Shown here: positions 35,555 to 44,417 of the stretch, piece by piece
Numbering within the stretch: position 1 is the stretch's first letter
Layout of the letters: each line of letters begins with the position of its first letter
From: Oscillatoriaceae cyanobacterium M33_DOE_052
GTDB taxonomy: Bacteria; Cyanobacteriota; Cyanobacteriia; Cyanobacteriales; Laspinemataceae
Direction: 5' to 3'
NCBI GenBank assembly: GCA_015296065.1
Contig: DVDU01000088.1
Location: 1-54,977 of the forward strand
DNA: 54,977 nt
The notes under the pieces: generated by a model
What the model was told of the DNA's origin: nothing
The model's input: the letters and a program-made list of their open reading frames with translations, nothing else
The model's database searches: none
Program-made: the position numbers and the translations under genes

Positions 35555-38164
35555 CTAGGGAGAATAGACACTTTGGGTGAGGCGTTCTGTAGCCCGATCG
35601 ACCGACACAAACACCGTGTCACCAGGTTTAAACTCACCCCGAATAATCGCCTTAGCAATCGAAGTTTCTAAGTAACGCTGGATAGCGCGCTTGAGGGGGC
35701 GGGCACCGTAAACTGGATCATAACCGATATCCGCCAAAAAGTCCAGAGCTTCATCAGAAAGTTTCAGGGATAATTTTTGCTCAGCGAGCCGCTGTTCCAG
35801 ACGCTGCACTTGCAGTTTGATAATTTGGCGCAATTCTGGTTTAATCAAACTGCGGAAAATGATAAATTCATCGATGCGGTTGAGAAACTCAGGACGGAAG
35901 CGATCGCGCATCGCCTCAATCACCCGCTGGCGCATTTCCTCATAACGGTCATCATCCCCAGCCACATCTAAAATATACTGTGACCCCACATTGCTGGTCA
36001 TAATGATAATGGTGTTTTTAAAATCCACCGTGTGACCTTGGGAGTCAGTCAAACGGCCATCATCCAGAATTTGCAGCATAATATTGAACACATCACCGTG
36101 AGCTTTTTCGATTTCATCAAATAAAATCACGGCGTAGGGACGGCGGCGGATAGACTCGGTGAGTTGTCCCCCTTCATCATACCCCACATATCCCGGCGGC
36201 GCACCGATGAGACGGGAAACCGCGTGTTTTTCCATGTATTCCGACATATCGATGCGGACGATCGCCTCTTCCGTATCAAACAAATAAGAAGCCAAAGTTT
36301 TCGCCAATTCTGTTTTCCCCACCCCCGTCGGACCGAGAAAGATAAAAGAAGCGATGGGACGGTTGGGGTCAGCTAAACCCGCACGGGAGCGTTGAATAGC
36401 TTCCGCCACTGCTTGCACTGCTTCCTGTTGTCCGATGACCCGTTGATGCAGAGTATCTTCTAAATAGAGTAACTTCTCTTTTTCCGATTCTACCAGCTTG
36501 CTGATGGGAATACCAGTCCACTTAGAAATAATTTCGGCGATATCCGCTTCGATGACTTCTTCCCGCAGCATGGATTTACCGGTAGTTTGAATTTCGGCCA
36601 GGTTTTTTTCTGTGGCTTGCAGTTGACGCTGCAAGTCTGTCATTTTGCCATAACGTAATTCAGCAGCGCGGTTGAGGTCATAATTTCTTTCCGCCTGCTG
36701 AATTTGCAGGTTAACCTCATCAATAGTTTTCTTGACAGTACGGATTTTATCGATAACTTCTTTTTCTGCTTGCCATTGTGCATTGAGGCGGGATTGTTCT
36801 TCTTTGAGGTTGCCCAGCTCTTTTTCCAGCTTTTCCAGACGTTCGCGGGAGATGGGGTCGCCTTCTTTCTGCAAGGAAAGCCGCTCCATTTCTAACTGGA
36901 GGATTTTGCGATCGATTTCGTCTAACTCTTCTGGCTTAGAGGTAATTTCCATTTTCAGCTTAGCGGCGGCTTCATCTACCAGGTCGATGGCTTTGTCGGG
37001 GAGGAAGCGATCGCTAATGTACCGATTAGATAAAATTGCGGACGCCACCAGAGCGGTATCGGCGATTTTCACCCCATGATGCACCTCGTAGCGTTCCTTT
37101 AAACCGCGCAAAATGGAAATTGTATCCTCCACCGATGGTTCATCAATATAAACCGACTGAAACCGCCGCTCTAAAGCCGCATCTTTTTCTATATACTTGC
37201 GATACTCATCTAAAGTCGTGGCACCGATGCAGCGCAATTCCCCCCGTGCTAACATAGGTTTAAGCAAATTACCCGCATCCATTGCCCCTTGAGTCGCACC
37301 CGCACCTACCACGGTGTGAATTTCATCAATAAAGAGGATAATTTGTCCGGCGGAGTCCGTGACTTCTTTGAGAACCGCTTTCAGGCGTTCTTCAAATTCA
37401 CCGCGATATTTTGCCCCCGCGATTAACGCCCCCATATCCAGAGCAATTACCCGCCGCTCTTGTAAAGATTCGGGTACATCTAGATTAATAATCCGTTGGG
37501 CAAGTCCTTCCACAATGGCGGTTTTACCCACCCCCGGTTCACCAATCAAAACGGGGTTATTTTTGGTGCGGCGCGAGAGAATTTGAATAGTGCGGCGCAC
37601 TTCATCATCCCTACCGATTACTGGGTCTAGTTTACCTTGACGGGCGAGCTGTGTCAAGTCCCGCCCATACTTTTCTAGGGATTCATATTTGTTTTCTGGG
37701 TTTTGGTCGGTCACTTTTTGGCTGCCCCGTACTTGGTTAATGATATCTTTGAGTTTGGCTTCGCTGAGGCCAAATTCCTGAAAGAGGTTTTTGCCAAAGC
37801 GATCGTCCTTATTGTAGGCTAAAATTAGGTGTTCGGCAGAGATGTAATCGTCTGCATATTGCTGGCGGTAATTTTCGGCGTTGTCGAGTAAGAGGTCTAA
37901 ACTGCGACCCAAATAGATAGAACTGCTGGGATTGGCGATTTTGGGCTGACGGCGGAGGAATTCTTCGGTACGATCGCGCAATCTTTGCACGCTCACCCCC
38001 GCTTTGCTAAAAATGCTCGTAGCAATCCCTTCCTGTTCTAACAGGGATTTCATCAAATGCTCGCTTTCGATTTGCTGGTGACTGTTTTCTTTGGCAATAT
38101 CGGGAGTGCGGACAATGGCTTGCCAAGATTTTTCGGTAAACTTATTCGGGTCAGTAGGCTGCAT
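35555..38164 (-). CDS. clpB: ClpB disaggregase (Hsp100)
   Basis: Hexameric ATP-driven protein disaggregase working with DnaK. The 869-residue protein has an N-terminal double Clp-N domain (1-145). Its first AAA+ module has Walker A GEPGVGKT (208-215), [14 protein letters not shown] and [11 protein letters not shown] pore loop. A middle coiled coil (about 410-530) is the mark of ClpB versus ClpC. The second AAA+ module has Walker A GPTGVGKT (611-618) and pore loop [13 protein letters not shown], followed by a D2 small domain. All catalytic residues are present. Cyanobacteria usually have two clpB genes; I cannot tell which this is. It starts at ATG 38164. No CIRCE element was found upstream. 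Confidence 0.97.
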   Translation of the reverse strand: MQPTDPNKFTEKSWQAIVRTPDIAKENSHQQIESEHLMKSLLEQEGIATSIFSKAGVSVQRLRDRTEEFLRRQPKIANPSSSIYLGRSLDLLLDNAENYRQQYADDYISAEHLILAYNKDDRFGKNLFQEFGLSEAKLKDIINQVRGSQKVTDQNPENKYESLEKYGRDLTQLARQGKLDPVIGRDDEVRRTIQILSRRTKNNPVLIGEPGVGKTAIVEGLAQRIINLDVPESLQERRVIALDMGALIAGAKYRGEFEERLKAVLKEVTDSAGQIILFIDEIHTVVGAGATQGAMDAGNLLKPMLARGELRCIGATTLDEYRKYIEKDAALERRFQSVYIDEPSVEDTISILRGLKERYEVHHGVKIADTALVASAILSNRYISDRFLPDKAIDLVDEAAAKLKMEITSKPEELDEIDRKILQLEMERLSLQKEGDPISRERLEKLEKELGNLKEEQSRLNAQWQAEKEVIDKIRTVKKTIDEVNLQIQQAERNYDLNRAAELRYGKMTDLQRQLQATEKNLAEIQTTGKSMLREEVIEADIAEIISKWTGIPISKLVESEKEKLLYLEDTLHQRVIGQQEAVQAVAEAIQRSRAGLADPNRPIASFIFLGPTGVGKTELAKTLASYLFDTEEAIVRIDMSEYMEKHAVSRLIGAPPGYVGYDEGGQLTESIRRRPYAVILFDEIEKAHGDVFNIMLQILDDGRLTDSQGHTVDFKNTIIIMTSNVGSQYILDVAGDDDRYEEMRQRVIEAMRDRFRPEFLNRIDEFIIFRSLIKPELRQIIKLQVQRLEQRLAEQKLSLKLSDEALDFLADIGYDPVYGARPLKRAIQRYLETSIAKAIIRGEFKPGDTVFVSVDRATERLTQSVYSP

Positions 38165-38629
38165 AGATGTTCCTCCTCAACTAGGTAACAGTATATAGCA
38201 ACTTGCCCCTAGATGAAATCATCCCCTGTTTCGACTGGGGCGAATTATCCGACCCAAATTAGGAGAGAAAACCGATTAATTATCCCCAGTCCGGGCTACT
38301 GCCCTCCTAACCGGGCAAAACTCAGAAAGGTTAGAGCCAGATAGCAATCCCATCTGGTATAATCTAATTTACCATCTTTAGCATGCCAGCGTCACCCAGA
38401 GATGGAGGCTGTGGTTGGGGGTCAGAGCCAACACCAGCCCCCGCGAAATTACCTCTTTGGGGGAGTTGATCAATTGCTGCAACCAAGGTAGTAATGGGTA
38501 AGGGTCTGGAACCCCGGCAGCAGAGACACCGACTTATAGGTTAAATGAAAAACTGCATTTGTTATTAGCAAAAAACCGGCACGGCTAGACAATAAAAAAG
38601 ATGACAATTAACAGGGAAGTAGCAGTAAG
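38165..38629. promoter_or_regulatory. divergent promoter region of clpB and the HtrA gene
   Basis: About 465 bases without a gene. A CCAGAT...ATCTGG inverted repeat (38337-38357) is followed at once by TATAAT (38358-38363), which fits a plus-strand -10 element next to an operator-like site, 267 bases before the protease start. No CIRCE-type inverted repeat is present. Confidence 0.35.
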
Positions 38630-39874
38630 ATGAAAAAAGACTATCAACGTCCGACTAAGGCAAACATGAGTTTTTCTAGGCTTTCTGTTTCATGGCGGCA
38701 ACTCGGCTCCCATTTGCTGACCTTGGTTTTGGGGGTGGTGCTGGCGTTTAGCAGCTTACGGGTGTTGTCTTCTCAGGCGGCCCCTACCCCTACCCTGACG
38801 CCAACTCTCCCCGAGGGGAATATGGTGGCGTTGCAGCCTAGTGCCACTGGTGGCAGTTTTGTCACGGCTGCAGTGGAGCGAGTGGGTGCGGCGGTGGTGC
38901 GGATAGATACGGAAAGAACCGTGAGCCGTCGCATGGATCCTTTGTTTGATGACCCGTTTTTCCGCCGCTTTTTTGGGGAAGACCAACTGCCCCAGTTTCC
39001 TCGAGAAGAGCGCCAGCGGGGTCAGGGTTCCGGTTTTATTGTCGATCGCGCCGGTTTCATCCTCACTAACGCTCACGTAGTTAGTGGCGCCGATAAGGTG
39101 ACAGTGACACTGAAAGACGGACGCACCTTTGAAGGGGAAGTACGCGGTACTGACACGGTGACAGATTTAGCCGTGGTGAAAATCAACAGCCAGGGCCAAG
39201 ATTTACCCGTAGCGCCTTTGGGAGATTCCGCGCAAGTGCGCGTGGGGGATTGGGCGATCGCCGTCGGCAACCCCTTCGGATTAGATAACACCGTCACCCT
39301 TGGCATCGTCAGCACCCTAGAACGCTCCTCCGCGCAAGCAGGCATTCCTGACAAGCGGTTAGACTTCATCCAAACCGACGCCGCCATCAACCCCGGTAAC
39401 TCCGGCGGCCCATTGGTGAATGACGCCGGAGAAGTCATCGGTATCAACACCGCCATCCGCGCTGACGCTCGTGGCATCGGTTTTGCCATTCCCATTAATA
39501 AAGCCAAATCAGTAAAAGATGTCTTGTCTCGCGGTGGCCAAGTATCTCACCCTTATGTGGGTATCCAGATGATTACCCTCACTCCCGAACTGGCCAAAGA
39601 AAATAATAATGACCCCAATTCACCATTCTTAGTCGCCGAAGTTAACGGCGTTTTGGTGGTGCGCGTTATGCCCAACACTCCGGCGCAAGAAGCGGGAATT
39701 CGGCGGGGAGATGTCATAGTCCAGGTGGATGGTAAACCCGTCACCAGCGCCGATCAACTGCAAAATATCGTAGAAAACAGCGGCGTGGGCACCAGTCTCC
39801 GATTCAAAATTCAGCGTGGCCCTCGCGCTGTGGATTTGAACGTGCGCACAGCCCAGTTACAAGGTAATTCTTAA
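38630..39874 (+). CDS. HtrA/Deg-family serine protease
   Basis: Trypsin-like protease of the cyanobacterial HtrA/HhoA/HhoB group, acting outside the cytoplasmic membrane on damaged proteins. It has 414 residues. An N-terminal membrane segment (about 27-50) is followed by the protease domain with His149 (TNAHVVSG), Asp179 (TDLAVVK) and Ser258 (NPGNSGGPL), then a single PDZ domain (about 305-405, VMPNTPAQEAGIRRGDVIVQ). One PDZ domain agrees with the cyanobacterial group rather than E. coli DegP, which has two. ATG 38630 is used. A strong terminator follows, so it is a single-gene unit. Confidence 0.93.
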   Translation: MKKDYQRPTKANMSFSRLSVSWRQLGSHLLTLVLGVVLAFSSLRVLSSQAAPTPTLTPTLPEGNMVALQPSATGGSFVTAAVERVGAAVVRIDTERTVSRRMDPLFDDPFFRRFFGEDQLPQFPREERQRGQGSGFIVDRAGFILTNAHVVSGADKVTVTLKDGRTFEGEVRGTDTVTDLAVVKINSQGQDLPVAPLGDSAQVRVGDWAIAVGNPFGLDNTVTLGIVSTLERSSAQAGIPDKRLDFIQTDAAINPGNSGGPLVNDAGEVIGINTAIRADARGIGFAIPINKAKSVKDVLSRGGQVSHPYVGIQMITLTPELAKENNNDPNSPFLVAEVNGVLVVRVMPNTPAQEAGIRRGDVIVQVDGKPVTSADQLQNIVENSGVGTSLRFKIQRGPRAVDLNVRTAQLQGNS

Positions 39875-39887
39875 TTGATTGAACTTA

Positions 39888-39924
39888 CAGTGGGGAAGCA
39901 ATTTCCCCACTGGGCTAATTTTTT
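39888..39924 (+). terminator. terminator of the HtrA gene
   Basis: Perfect 10-bp stem CAGTGGGGAA (39888-39897) / TTCCCCACTG (39903-39912), 5-base loop, then GGCTAATTTTTT with six Ts (39919-39924). Confidence 0.85.
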
Positions 39925-39953
39925 GTCCACCTTAGTGAATACAACCTGTTAAA

Positions 39954-40718
39954 GTGCCTTCTCAAACTCTCTCAGTTCATTCTCTCTCGGTGCAACTATC
40001 GGACAATCCAGCCCAACTAGCCAAAACTGCCGCCGCACAGGCGGCAACTTATTTGCAGGAGGCGATTTCTCGCCAAGGTCGGGCGGCAGTGTTGCTGGCA
40101 ACGGGTAACTCGCAAATTGAATTTTTACAGGCGTTGATTGGGTTAGATGGATTAGATTGGTCTCAGATTACTTGTTTCCATTTAGATGAATTTCTGGGCA
40201 TTGAGGGGGAACATCCCGCTAGTTTCCGCCGCTATCTGCACGATCGGGTGGCAAGTCTCGTCCAACCAGGGGCATTTCACTATATCTGTGGCGATACATT
40301 GCAACCCTTGGACGAGTGCGATCGCTACACCCAACTTTTGCAAGCCCAACCCATTGATTTAGCCCTCCTCGGTTTAGGTAGCAACGGACATATCGCCTTT
40401 AACGAGCCATCTGTAGCCGATTTCCACGACCCCAAAACTGTAAAACTCGTCAAACTGGAAAATTCCACCCGCCTAGCCCAAATGAGTAGCCATCATTTTC
40501 CTGATTTGGCAGCCGTCCCCCTCTATGCTTTCACCCTCACCATCCCCGCCATTACTGCTGCTAAAAAAATCTTTTGTCTCGCTCCCGGGAAAAGCAAAGC
40601 CGAACCCGTGCGCGCTATGCTTACCGGAGCTGTGCGAACCAGTTTTCCCGCTTCTTTGCTCCGCACTCTCCCCCAGACTACTTTATTTTTAGACAAAGAT
40701 GCAGCCAGCTTGATTTGA
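39954..40718 (+). CDS. nagB: glucosamine-6-phosphate deaminase family protein
   Basis: A 254-residue sugar-phosphate isomerase/deaminase of the NagB group (glucosamine-6-phosphate to fructose-6-phosphate plus ammonia). Family motifs include LATGNSQIEFLQAL (phosphate loop), CFHLDEFLGI (normally LDEY), LLGLGSNGHIAFNEPS with the catalytic His, and the hydrophobic block AVPLYAFTLTIPAITAAKKI. The start is GTG 39954, with no clear ribosome site. It stands before an HAD mutase gene, so both may work on sugar phosphates, but a 100-base gap separates them. Family is confident; exact substrate is less so. Confidence 0.88.
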   Translation: MPSQTLSVHSLSVQLSDNPAQLAKTAAAQAATYLQEAISRQGRAAVLLATGNSQIEFLQALIGLDGLDWSQITCFHLDEFLGIEGEHPASFRRYLHDRVASLVQPGAFHYICGDTLQPLDECDRYTQLLQAQPIDLALLGLGSNGHIAFNEPSVADFHDPKTVKLVKLENSTRLAQMSSHHFPDLAAVPLYAFTLTIPAITAAKKIFCLAPGKSKAEPVRAMLTGAVRTSFPASLLRTLPQTTLFLDKDAASLI

Positions 40719-40820
40719 GATAAAATTAGATTCAGGACTTTGCTGCCTCCAGGTATAGAAGCGGAGCTGGCAGCACAGTTTCAGATTGTGGGATAAAAAA
40801 ATACGGAGGCAAATTAATTG

Positions 40821-41522
40821 ATGAATCCTGCCAGCGGGATGGAAACCACCCAACAGAAAACGCCGCACGAAATCCTGGGAGTCATTTTTGACATGGATGG
40901 CGTCCTCACGGATACGATCGAATTCCACTACCAAAGTTGGGAAAAATTAACTTTGGAAATGGGCATCCCCTTTAACCGGGAGGTGAATGATACTCTGCGG
41001 GGTTTGTCTCGCCGGGATTCTCTGATGCAGATTTTGGGCGACAGGTATTTACCAGAAGCAAAAATCGCGGAGATGCTGGAGCGGAAAAATCGCTACTATC
41101 TGGATTTTATCGCCGAGATGACTCCCGCTCATTTGCTCCCTGGGGTTGATGATTTGTTAAATGAACTCCGATCGGCGGGGATGAAAACCGCGATCGCCTC
41201 CGCCAGCCAAAACGTCCGCGCCGTGATTCCCCGTTTAGGCATCGCCGATCGCATTGATGTGGTTACCAATGTATATAAAGTCAAACGCTCTAAACCCGCT
41301 CCTGACGTATTTTTGCATGCCGCCGAGCAGTTAGGATTAAGCCCCAATCAATGTTTAGTCGTAGAAGACGCCGAAGCTGGAGTAGAAGCAGCTCTGGCGG
41401 CGGGGATGTGGGCATTAGGTTTAGGTCCAGTGGAGCGAGTCGGCGCCGCTCACATTGTCCTCCCCAGTTTGCAAGGTGTCAAGTGGGAGGATATTTTGGG
41501 GAAATTGCACACCGCCGTCTAG
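40821..41522 (+). CDS. HAD phosphatase / beta-phosphoglucomutase-like
   Basis: A 233-residue HAD protein with the subclass I helical cap of beta-phosphoglucomutase and similar phosphatases. Motif I is VIFDMDGVLTDT (Asp24, Asp26); motif II is the Ser in AIASASQNV; the motif III Lys is in RSKPAPDVFLHAA; motif IV is VVEDAEAGVEAALAAGM. ATG 40821 is preceded by GGAGG at a good distance (40805-40809), so it is preferred over the TTG just before it. Both mutase and phosphatase roles are possible in this subgroup; the tight match of the cap start suggests a sugar phosphate. Confidence 0.88.
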   Translation: MNPASGMETTQQKTPHEILGVIFDMDGVLTDTIEFHYQSWEKLTLEMGIPFNREVNDTLRGLSRRDSLMQILGDRYLPEAKIAEMLERKNRYYLDFIAEMTPAHLLPGVDDLLNELRSAGMKTAIASASQNVRAVIPRLGIADRIDVVTNVYKVKRSKPAPDVFLHAAEQLGLSPNQCLVVEDAEAGVEAALAAGMWALGLGPVERVGAAHIVLPSLQGVKWEDILGKLHTAV

Positions 41523-41637
41523 GTGGCGCCTTTTAGAGGTTATCCCACAGGACGCCTGAGACTAGCTAATGGCATAATAGGAAAAAATCGGAAAATCTCT
41601 CTGGGATAGATTTTGAGGAGGCAAAAGGGAAAAGTCT

Positions 41638-41910
41638 ATGGTGAGAATCATCCTTGGCGCGATCGCTATTGCCGTCTTGACGATTATCGCTACTATTGCC
41701 CTCTCTCCAGCTATGGCTACCAGCACCGATATGGAATCATATCTCTGGACTCCCGCTGGGGTGGGCAGGCATGAAATCGTCTGTAAGCGGGTAATTATCC
41801 ATCCCGAGGCGCGTCCCCTACCCCAGTCCTCTCACCAGCAACCAGTGCAAATTCGCTCTGCTATAGTTAGCGAGAATTATTGCGCTGGTATGCCCAAACC
41901 GGCATATTAA
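41638..41910 (+). CDS. small secreted protein of unknown function
   Basis: A 90-residue protein with a clear signal peptide (MVRIILGAIAIAVLTIIATI, cleavage likely near ALSPAMA-TS) and a mature part of about 63 residues containing two cysteines (EIVCKRV and ENYCAGM) that could form a disulfide. GAGGAGG at 41616-41622 and AAAGGG upstream of ATG 41638 support translation. I know no family. It is followed by a hairpin at 41961-41990. Its position between an HAD gene and trmD gives no functional hint. Confidence 0.7.
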   Translation: MVRIILGAIAIAVLTIIATIALSPAMATSTDMESYLWTPAGVGRHEIVCKRVIIHPEARPLPQSSHQQPVQIRSAIVSENYCAGMPKPAY

Positions 41911-41960
41911 TCATTCCAATCGGCAGCGATCGGGCGGCATCAATCGCACCAACTGACCGA

Positions 41961-41990
41961 AGGATTGCGGGTTAGTCCGCCCGCAATCCT
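41961..41990. terminator. hairpin downstream of the small secreted gene
   Basis: Perfect 11-bp stem AGGATTGCGGG (41961-41971) / CCCGCAATCCT (41980-41990) with an 8-base loop, followed by AAAAATTTAA rather than a T run. Could be a weak terminator or an mRNA-end stabiliser. Confidence 0.5.
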
Positions 41991-42142
41991 AAAAATTTAA
42001 AATCCTGTCATCCTTGCCATTATTTATACTCACCTACTGAGAGCGATCGAACCAAATCAATTGTATTGTTTACTAACTCTGCCCCCCGTTGTTGACAAAC
42101 GAACCCCCATAAGATGAGCATATGTGAGGTTAATTTCTTGAG

Positions 42143-42835
42143 CTAGTCGGGGCTTTGGGTGTCCGACTCGAGCAAGTCGGGGCGACGCGATCGGGTGCGA
42201 TCGAGCTGCTGCTGGTAGCGCCAGCGGGCGATTTCCCGATGATTACCCGATAACAGCACATCCGGCACTTTCCAGTCGCGAAACTGAGCCGGACGGGTGT
42301 AATGGGGATAATCGAGCAAACCCGCCTCGAAACTCTCAGCCACCAAAGATTCCGCCTTACCCACAGTCCCTGGAAGCAGCCGCACCACACCATTAATCAA
42401 CGTCAGAGCCGGGATTTCGCCACCAGTGAGGACGAAATCGCCCAAGGAGACTTCCCTTGTGACCAAGTGCATCACCCGCTCATCGACACCCTCATAATGA
42501 CCGCAAATCATCACAAGCTGCTGGTAGTTGGCGGCGAGATGACGAAACAGGGGTTGCGTCATGCGCTCTCCTTGGGGGGTGAGATAAATTACCTCCCGAG
42601 GTTCGAGACAGGGGAGAGATTCCACCGCCGCAAAAATCGGCTCTGGCTTCATCACCATACCGACGCCGCCGCCATAAGGCTCATCATCAACGCGGCGGTG
42701 CTTGTCCGTGGCAAAATCCCGGGGATTGACCAGATGAACGGTGGCGATGTTTTTCGCCAAGGCTTTGCCGAGGAGGCCCGATTGGAGGGGCGTGGTGAAA
42801 AAATCGGGAAATAGGGTGAGTAAGTCAATGCGCAC
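42143..42835 (-). CDS. trmD: tRNA (guanine-N1)-methyltransferase
   Basis: Methylates G37 of tRNAs with a G at position 36, using S-adenosylmethionine, to keep the reading frame. The 230-residue protein shows the SPOUT knot: LLTLFPDFF at the start, DDEPYGGGVGMVMKPEP, the cofactor loop ICGHYEGVDERV, SLGDFVLTGGEIPAL and PHYTRP at the end of the catalytic domain, followed by a C-terminal helical part (HREIARWRYQQQL). The start is a GTG at 42835. It is not next to rimM, rpsP or rplS here, as in many cyanobacteria. Confidence 0.95.
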   Translation of the reverse strand: MRIDLLTLFPDFFTTPLQSGLLGKALAKNIATVHLVNPRDFATDKHRRVDDEPYGGGVGMVMKPEPIFAAVESLPCLEPREVIYLTPQGERMTQPLFRHLAANYQQLVMICGHYEGVDERVMHLVTREVSLGDFVLTGGEIPALTLINGVVRLLPGTVGKAESLVAESFEAGLLDYPHYTRPAQFRDWKVPDVLLSGNHREIARWRYQQQLDRTRSRRPDLLESDTQSPD

Positions 42836-43265
42836 GGGAACAGAAACTACCTCCTGGATGTCAGCAAAAGTTTATTTGGGATTTTGGGCAGGGCTTTTCA
42901 GATATAAGATATAGGATATGTGAGAATTATCCGGCGGCAGTAGCCTCCTGGCATCCCCTGTCATTAGTCATCAGTCCGGCGAGTCCAAAGGTCATTGGTC
43001 CCGTAGCGCGGTTTACCGGACAAATGGCAAATGACTTTTGACAAATGACATGTTACCAAATGACCAATGACGAAGGATGGATGAATTGCCCCTGCCAACA
43101 CCCAATATGTTTAAATAGTGATTCACGATAGATTTTAGCGAAAGGTGGCGCCCACCGGGTGGTGCGGCCTGCCCTCACCTTCAACCCCCCCCAGCGTCCC
43201 CCCAGGGCTACGCCGAGGGAGAGAGTGAGGGGTAATGCCTTTGGAACCCGTAGGGAATAACATTT
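42836..43265. other. intergenic region with heptamer and GC-rich repeats
   Basis: About 430 bases. Heptamer-type units (TTAGTCA, CAAATGG, AAATGAC, TGACCAA) fill 42960-43072; CCGTCCCCCCAGGG... and TGAGGGGTAATGCC follow near 43195-43240. No gene or clear promoter is seen, though the cphB promoter must lie here. Confidence 0.5.
42960..43072. repeat. heptamer repeat block upstream of cphB
   Basis: Irregular TCATTAGTCAT, GTCATTGGTCC, then GACAAATGGCAAATGAC and ACCAAATGACCAATGAC units, in both orientations. Confidence 0.75.
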
Positions 43266-44138
43266 ATGCAGCAGTTATTAGAATCAATCTCCCTGAAACA
43301 GAAAATGCCGCAACTACTCAAAACCAAAACCACAGTCATGGTGATTGGTGGAGCAGAAGATAAATTACATGGCAAAGAAATCTTGCAATCGTTTTTTGCC
43401 CGATCGGGAGGTACGGAAGCTCAAATCGCGATCGTGCCCTGCGCTTCGCGAGAGCCAGCGGCGATGGGGACCCGCTACACGACGATTTTTGAGGAAATGG
43501 GGGCAAAGAAAATCGCGGTACTGGACATTAGAGACCGGTCTGAGGGGGAAGACCCGAAGTGGCAAGAGTATTTGGAAGAATGCACCGGTGTATTCCTTAC
43601 GGGTGGAGACCAACTGCGGTTATGCGCCTTGGTCGCAGACACACCGCTGATGGAAAAGTTGCGGTTGAAGGTACGCGAAGGCAGCATCGTCCTGGCGGGA
43701 ACCAGCGCCGGAGCGGCAGTGATGGGTCATCATATGATTGCTGGGGGGGGTAGCGGGGAGTCGCCGAACCGGTCTCTGGTGGATATGGCTACGGGTTTGG
43801 GGATTCTGCCAGAGGTGATTGTGGACCAGCATTTTCATAACCGCAATCGGATGGCGCGGTTGCTGTCGGCGATCGCCTCCCACCCAGACCGGATTGGCAT
43901 TGGCATTGACGAAGATACCTGCGCCGTCTTTGAGGGAGATGGGGAGATTTTGGTCATTGGCAAAGGCACGGTGACAATTGTGGATCCGGGGCAAATGTCT
44001 TATACCAATAAAGCCTTAGTCGGACCGAGTGACCCTTTGAACTTGTATAACCTGCGCCTGCACATCCTCTGTCACGGCGATCGCTACAACTTGCACAAAG
44101 GAGCTGCCTTGCCCCCACCGCCACCCTTAGAGTCGTAA
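43266..44138 (+). CDS. cphB: cyanophycinase
   Basis: Serine exopeptidase that cuts the nitrogen store cyanophycin (arginine-aspartate polymer) to beta-Asp-Arg dipeptides in the cytoplasm. The 290-residue protein has MVIGGAEDKLHGKEIL, VPCASREP, FLTGGDQLRL, the nucleophile motif AGTSAGAAVMG with Ser147, and DQHFHNRNRMARLL with the catalytic His. Extra polyproline follows at the C-terminus (GAALPPPPPLES). ATG 43266 is used; the first ~20 residues precede the conserved core. cphA follows after 279 bases on the same strand, so the two are probably one regulatory unit as in many cyanobacteria. Confidence 0.96.
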   Translation: MQQLLESISLKQKMPQLLKTKTTVMVIGGAEDKLHGKEILQSFFARSGGTEAQIAIVPCASREPAAMGTRYTTIFEEMGAKKIAVLDIRDRSEGEDPKWQEYLEECTGVFLTGGDQLRLCALVADTPLMEKLRLKVREGSIVLAGTSAGAAVMGHHMIAGGGSGESPNRSLVDMATGLGILPEVIVDQHFHNRNRMARLLSAIASHPDRIGIGIDEDTCAVFEGDGEILVIGKGTVTIVDPGQMSYTNKALVGPSDPLNLYNLRLHILCHGDRYNLHKGAALPPPPPLES

Positions 44139-44417
44139 GGACTCATCATCGGACTCTGGGACTGGGGACAAATTGCCTGATTGCCTTGGTGGCGCTGGTT
44201 GGAGCCACCTGATTTCTTTAGTATCATTTATGCTTCGGCTCCATAGAGTCGAACTAAAATAAGTTGCCCTAGTTTGTTTCCTGTCCCCAGTTTCTTTAGC
44301 ACACCAGCGGTGTAGGACGAAAATGTTCGCTATGAACAGTTATCCAAAGCAAAAACGATTGAAACTAGGTAAAGTGCCTGCATTGCTTCCAAGAAAGCAT
44401 CACCCTCCAGTCCAGCT

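Noticed and set aside
38165-38629. CIRCE heat-shock operator upstream of clpB
   Set aside because: I looked for the TTAGCACTC/GAGTGCTAA pair and found none.
43436-43460. Family A mini-insertion in cphB (GCGCTTCGCGAGAGCC)
   Set aside because: It encodes PCASREP, a normal conserved part of cyanophycinase, so it is not an insertion.
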